DNA from: Hofstenia miamia | Taxonomy: Eukaryota > Xenacoelomorpha > Acoela | Assembly (NCBI GenBank): GCA_004352715.1 | Contig: SCFE01000002.1 | Location: forward strand, 5,398,144 to 5,462,143 | Reading direction: 5' to 3' | Length of the DNA stretch: 64,000 nt | Part shown: positions 60,531 through 64,000 of the stretch, piece by piece | How positions within the stretch are numbered: position 1 is the first letter of the stretch | How the letters are laid out: each line of letters starts with the position of its first letter | Made by a program: the position numbers and the translations under genes | Notes under the pieces: model-generated | Databases searched by the model: none | The model's input: only the letters and a program-made list of their open reading frames with translations | Told to the model about the DNA's origin: nothing

Positions 60531-61356
60531 CAGGGCTTTCAAAGTTTGCCGAAAATAAAGTTTGAAATTTGAATACCTTTCAAACTTTGATTTGAAAATT
60601 TGAATATTATTAAATTCAAAGTTTGATTTAAAATTTGAAAGTTTGAAAATTTGTTTTCAAGTTTGATATGTCTTAGAAATAATTCCTACATAAAAAGAAA
60701 TGCGTAATTTAATATGCATGTAGCAATGAGGTAGGCTAAAAACCACATAATGCAGGTTTTACCTATACTTTTAGCAATATGGATTATACATATTAGAACA
60801 TAAATTCATCATGGATAGTTCATTGTTTATATGGAAAGATTATTGTACTTATTGCATAGAGACATAGTTTGTGGTAAATGCCCCTGTAACTTTTAAGAAT
60901 ACTGAAATTGCTTACTTAATTATTCCAGGTAAATCACGAAAACAGAGCAACATACATGTGGTCATGATAGTCACAAAGTATGCAAACTGTGTCTACTGTC
61001 AGCTTAATTTTCAAACATGCTAAGTGATGAGTGCCAGGTTTTTACTTAAACGAATGAATTTACGAAGCCATTATTAATGCCTGTCAGAAGTTTTCATTTT
61101 AAATATGAACAATAATTTTAAATTTAATATGTATTTCAAAATTTACTATAAAATAATATCGAGGCAATTTAATAATGTTGATGTGTAAATTTTGGCATAA
61201 TTTGAATACAAAAGTTTGCTCTTTGGCCTCCAAAGTTTGGTTTGAAATTTGAATTTTAGAATTTTACAAAATTTGATTTGAACATTTGGAGTTTTTGCAA
61301 AAATGTGAAAATTTTATTTGAAAGTTTGAAAATTTGAATTTGATTTGAAGGTTCTG
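60531..61356. mobile_element. hAT-like non-autonomous element with TTTGAAATTTG arrays and perfect 8-bp TSD
   Basis: The 826-bp element starts CAGGGCTTTCAAAG and ends TTTGAAGGTTCTG, imperfect terminal inverted repeats. It is flanked by identical 8-bp direct repeats GTGATTAG at 60523-60530 and 61357-61364, the length typical of hAT insertions. Both arms are tracts of AAGTTTGAAATTTG/AAAATTTG words (60535-60670 and 61210-61350); the centre is unique AT-rich DNA with no coding frame. It must be mobilised in trans. Confidence 0.85.
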
Positions 61357-61364
61357 GTGATTAG

Positions 61365-64000
61365 ATACATTAAAACAGCTCAGTCACGTGAACAAGCAGT
61401 TATACTTGTTGTTTAGTCTGCACTTAAATATAATCTCCTCAAAAGGTTTTCACAGATCTATACACAGTTTAAACCTTTTCTGTTAAGGGACATCAACTCG
61501 TGGGCCCAATTGAATAAATTTAATATAATAAACTTAGAGTCATTCGAATTTCTTTAACCTACAACATGATGATTGCTACATGTTCCTTTCATAAGCTTTT
61601 TTTTTTAATTGCCTACCGTTATAAATATTTAATTTTCAATATACATGTATAATTCGAAATTCATCAAAACTGCATTTCCTAGCAACACCTAAATCAGTTA
61701 TATAATGTTTTTGCAGCATCAATAAAGCCACTAATTTTTATTTATTCGAAATCTGGATTAACCTTTACAGACCTTGTATCCAATAAATGGCACACAAAAT
61801 AACAGCCTTCTGCGCGACAATAAATTTCCTCCCTTTCCACAACATTTAGATTTAGGGCCATTATCATGGGAGTGCCATACATGATAGTGGCATCGAACAC
61901 CTTGAAAATCAGAGGGGATAGAGATTCTAAAAAAATTTTTTATGTGAGCGCTTTTAAAGAATTGATTATAATTTGTCGGCCCATGATTCCTGACTTTTGC
62001 GCGGAGCGCACCTTAATGGGGTTTGAACGGCCCATCTTTTGAAAAGTTGTTTGATGCTGCCTGATAACCAAGAAACATTTGGTATGAGTAATTGTTGGCC
62101 GTTGTTCAGTGGATCACCAATTTCTCTTGACCAACCATGGGTATGGATCACTTCTCCACAACAGTGGGCTATATATGGGTCACTTCAGTAAAATGCCATG
62201 ATTTATAATTTAAGTAAGAACCTGGTTTTAAAGTGCTGATTTTAAAATCTCTGACCTAAATCAGAAATGAATGTGATAATAGTCGAATAACACTTTCCTA
62301 CCAAGTAAATTCGCACTTAGGAACGTTTTCGCTAGTATTCAAACATTTAATCAGGTAATGCTCGGTAGACATCAGGCATATTGTTTGCTATAGGTGTGTG
62401 TCAATGTGCAAATGAACACATTGCTCACAGTCTATCTGCTAACGTTGAATAGTAAGGAGAGTAACAATCAATACATAGTTTTTAAAACTAACCTTACTTT
62501 TATAAAACTGCATTGAATTTCAATATAACTCAGGTTCTACTACTATTTGAATGTAAAACTTCATCTTTCTTGGTGTTGTGCTATTAATATATATATATAT
62601 ATAACTAAATATTTACATATATTAATTTTTAGAAACCTTTAAGAATATGTCCGTATTGCTATTGCCTCGGGTTGTTTCATGTCATTTATTCAGCTGGTGA
62701 CATTACTTTTTGAATCACTACTGTTCCAAATAAAGTTATAATTATAATTATTTAATAGGAACTTGAAAACAGGGTCAAAATCCATAAAGTAGTTTAATCC
62801 TTGGAAAAAATAATGAACAGTTATTTTTTCTATAGTTAAGCTATGAATGTACAGACTTTTAGTTATATTCTTAAAATTAAGGGGCCTCTTTATTTTTGAA
62901 ATAATTATAATTTTATGCATTTCGACCAACACAAAATGAGGAATTTAAATATATTTGAATAAATGAACTTACTGATACAATTCTCAATGTCTAGCTTAAC
63001 TAGCTTAGACGTTGCCAGAAATAGGCTAATCTCAAGAAGATGTTGAATCAGCTTGAAAAACACTTGATCTCAATGTATTTAAGCGCTTTGCATAAATGGC
63101 GCAGTTAGGGCCCTGTCACCTTTTAAATCGCATCTCTATGACAACAATTCGCAATCGCCTGATTATGAGTTCTTAAGCGACGTTTAAATGTAATTTTGCA
63201 TGTTTAAGCTAAAGTTTAAATAAATGTGTTCAGCTTAAACTTTTCCCTATAGTTTATATAGGTTTAAGCTGATCATCATTAGCCATATCGTCAGTGAAAA
63301 ATGAAGTGCTGACTTTTTCCAGGAACTGTTGACATTTTCTAAAATTTCCCTAGAACAAATAAACAGGAAAGCAATAAATCAGTGAATTTTCGTGCATGAA
63401 AAATTTATTGTGATTTGCATTGAGGAGTATTTCAAAGTAAGTCCTTGAAGTCGGTTTCGGATTGAAACTTCCTATTGTTTTACTGGACTTGCATTTAAGT
63501 CCGGACTCATATACTTTATAAGCGGAAAAAGTTTTAAACGAGTGATATACTGTCAAACGTCCAGTCAAACCAGCAATCAATTTTAATTTGTTCGCAAGCT
63601 TGCTGCGGTCATACATTATCAAACATTCGTCAAATAACCCATAATATAAACGGCAAAAATCTTTTGGAAATTATCTTTTACTATATATTAGTTTAAATGA
63701 ATTGGTATGCAATTACCAGGGAATTCGAGTCTTCAATATTTTGGTTTCAGTCTCAAAAAAGGTAAGTCTTAATTCTCTATCTCAGTCTTGTATCGAATCG
63801 TTGGTCTTGTTTAAAATTTTAATAAAACAATGATGTTTGAACAAAAAAAACATTAGATTGCATATTTGAATTTATTTAAACATGCTAAGCTGGAAATTTA
63901 AAAGCCTAATTTTTAAAATAGATAATTTTTAGGCTTGTTTAATATTATCTTTAGTTTAGCCAAAAATTTTTTTACTCTTCGAGTTTCAAAAATCTCTCGA
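61365..64000. other. Terminal gene-free stretch
   Basis: No supported gene. It contains (TA)n at 62587-62602, a hAT-like CAGTTAGGGCCCTGTCACC at 63102-63120 followed by AATCGCA words, and a hairpin at 63231-63271. The 90-residue minus frame at 63350-63622 has no recognisable domain. Confidence 0.5.
63231..63271. repeat. Inverted repeat CAGCTTAAAC...GTTTAAGCTG
   Basis: A perfect 10-bp stem (63231-63240 with 63262-63271) encloses a second inner stem CCTATA/TATAGG. GTTTAAGCT also occurs at 63212-63220, so the local word TTTAAGC is repeated in both orientations. Confidence 0.8.

Noticed and set aside
61966-62151. 61-residue minus frame in a slightly GC-richer patch
   Set aside because: No recognisable motif; possibly a repeat remnant, but nothing to support a gene.
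63350-63622. 90-residue minus-strand protein
   Set aside because: No recognisable domain and biased Lys/Ser/Phe composition as expected from AT-rich random sequence.

Overview
The window is AT-rich, intron- and repeat-dominated nuclear DNA from an animal, most likely an invertebrate. Four things point that way: a spliced gene with a type II membrane anchor, three animal-type transposon families (hAT, mariner/Tc1, R4/Dong LINE), about twenty (AT)n microsatellites, and draft-assembly gaps. I cannot name the species. There is no bacterial gene organisation, CRISPR array, rRNA or intact tRNA. Coding density is very low: almost every open frame here is a shadow, a repeat-encoded peptide or a transposon relic.

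Layout. 1-1174 is a copy of sequence that recurs, in stuttered form, at 16516-18594. After a 1000-N gap, 2175-2470 has a 36-bp minisatellite and then a compact promoter-like or LTR-like block (CRE, two CCAAT boxes in a 42-bp duplication, TATA, AATAAA). 5.4-6.8 kb holds a decayed hAT transposase and 7.8-9.05 kb a decayed mariner/Tc1-like transposase, both on the minus strand. 9341-10056 is a non-autonomous element with terminal inverted repeats and an internal piece of LINE. 10-16.5 kb has no recognisable gene. 19751-22164 (minus) carries the one convincing host gene, two exons of a GT92-family glycosyltransferase whose 3' exon(s) I could not find. 29.9-31.85 kb is a broken R4/Dong (Rex6-like) non-LTR retrotransposon sitting between TAA-type repeats, which is the known target preference of Dong. 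38.2-38.6 kb is a minisatellite of five ~90-bp units in which (AT)n tracts have expanded. 45-47 kb has low-complexity blocks, including a G-quadruplex motif. 51857-52952 and 60531-61356 are non-autonomous elements with hAT-like ends and 8-bp target-site duplications. Further hAT-like termini are scattered through 25-34 kb and near 63 kb.

Most interesting signal. Three elements (9341-10056, 51857-52952, 60531-61356), and perhaps two more blocks (45334-45600, 46606-46897), share one architecture: short terminal inverted repeats enclosing tracts of a short degenerate word. The word differs between elements (CTTAGTAATC, ATGGAAAT, AAGTTTGAAATTTG, GGGTATGGGT). Two of them have hAT-type 8-bp duplications. 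This looks like a class of MITE whose ends are built from, or generate, element-specific simple repeats.

Limits. Splice sites, family names and repeat boundaries were read by eye. Several gaps are flanked by duplicated contig ends, so parts of the local order (especially 1-18.6 kb, 49.4-49.6 kb and 59.4-59.7 kb) may be assembly artefacts.
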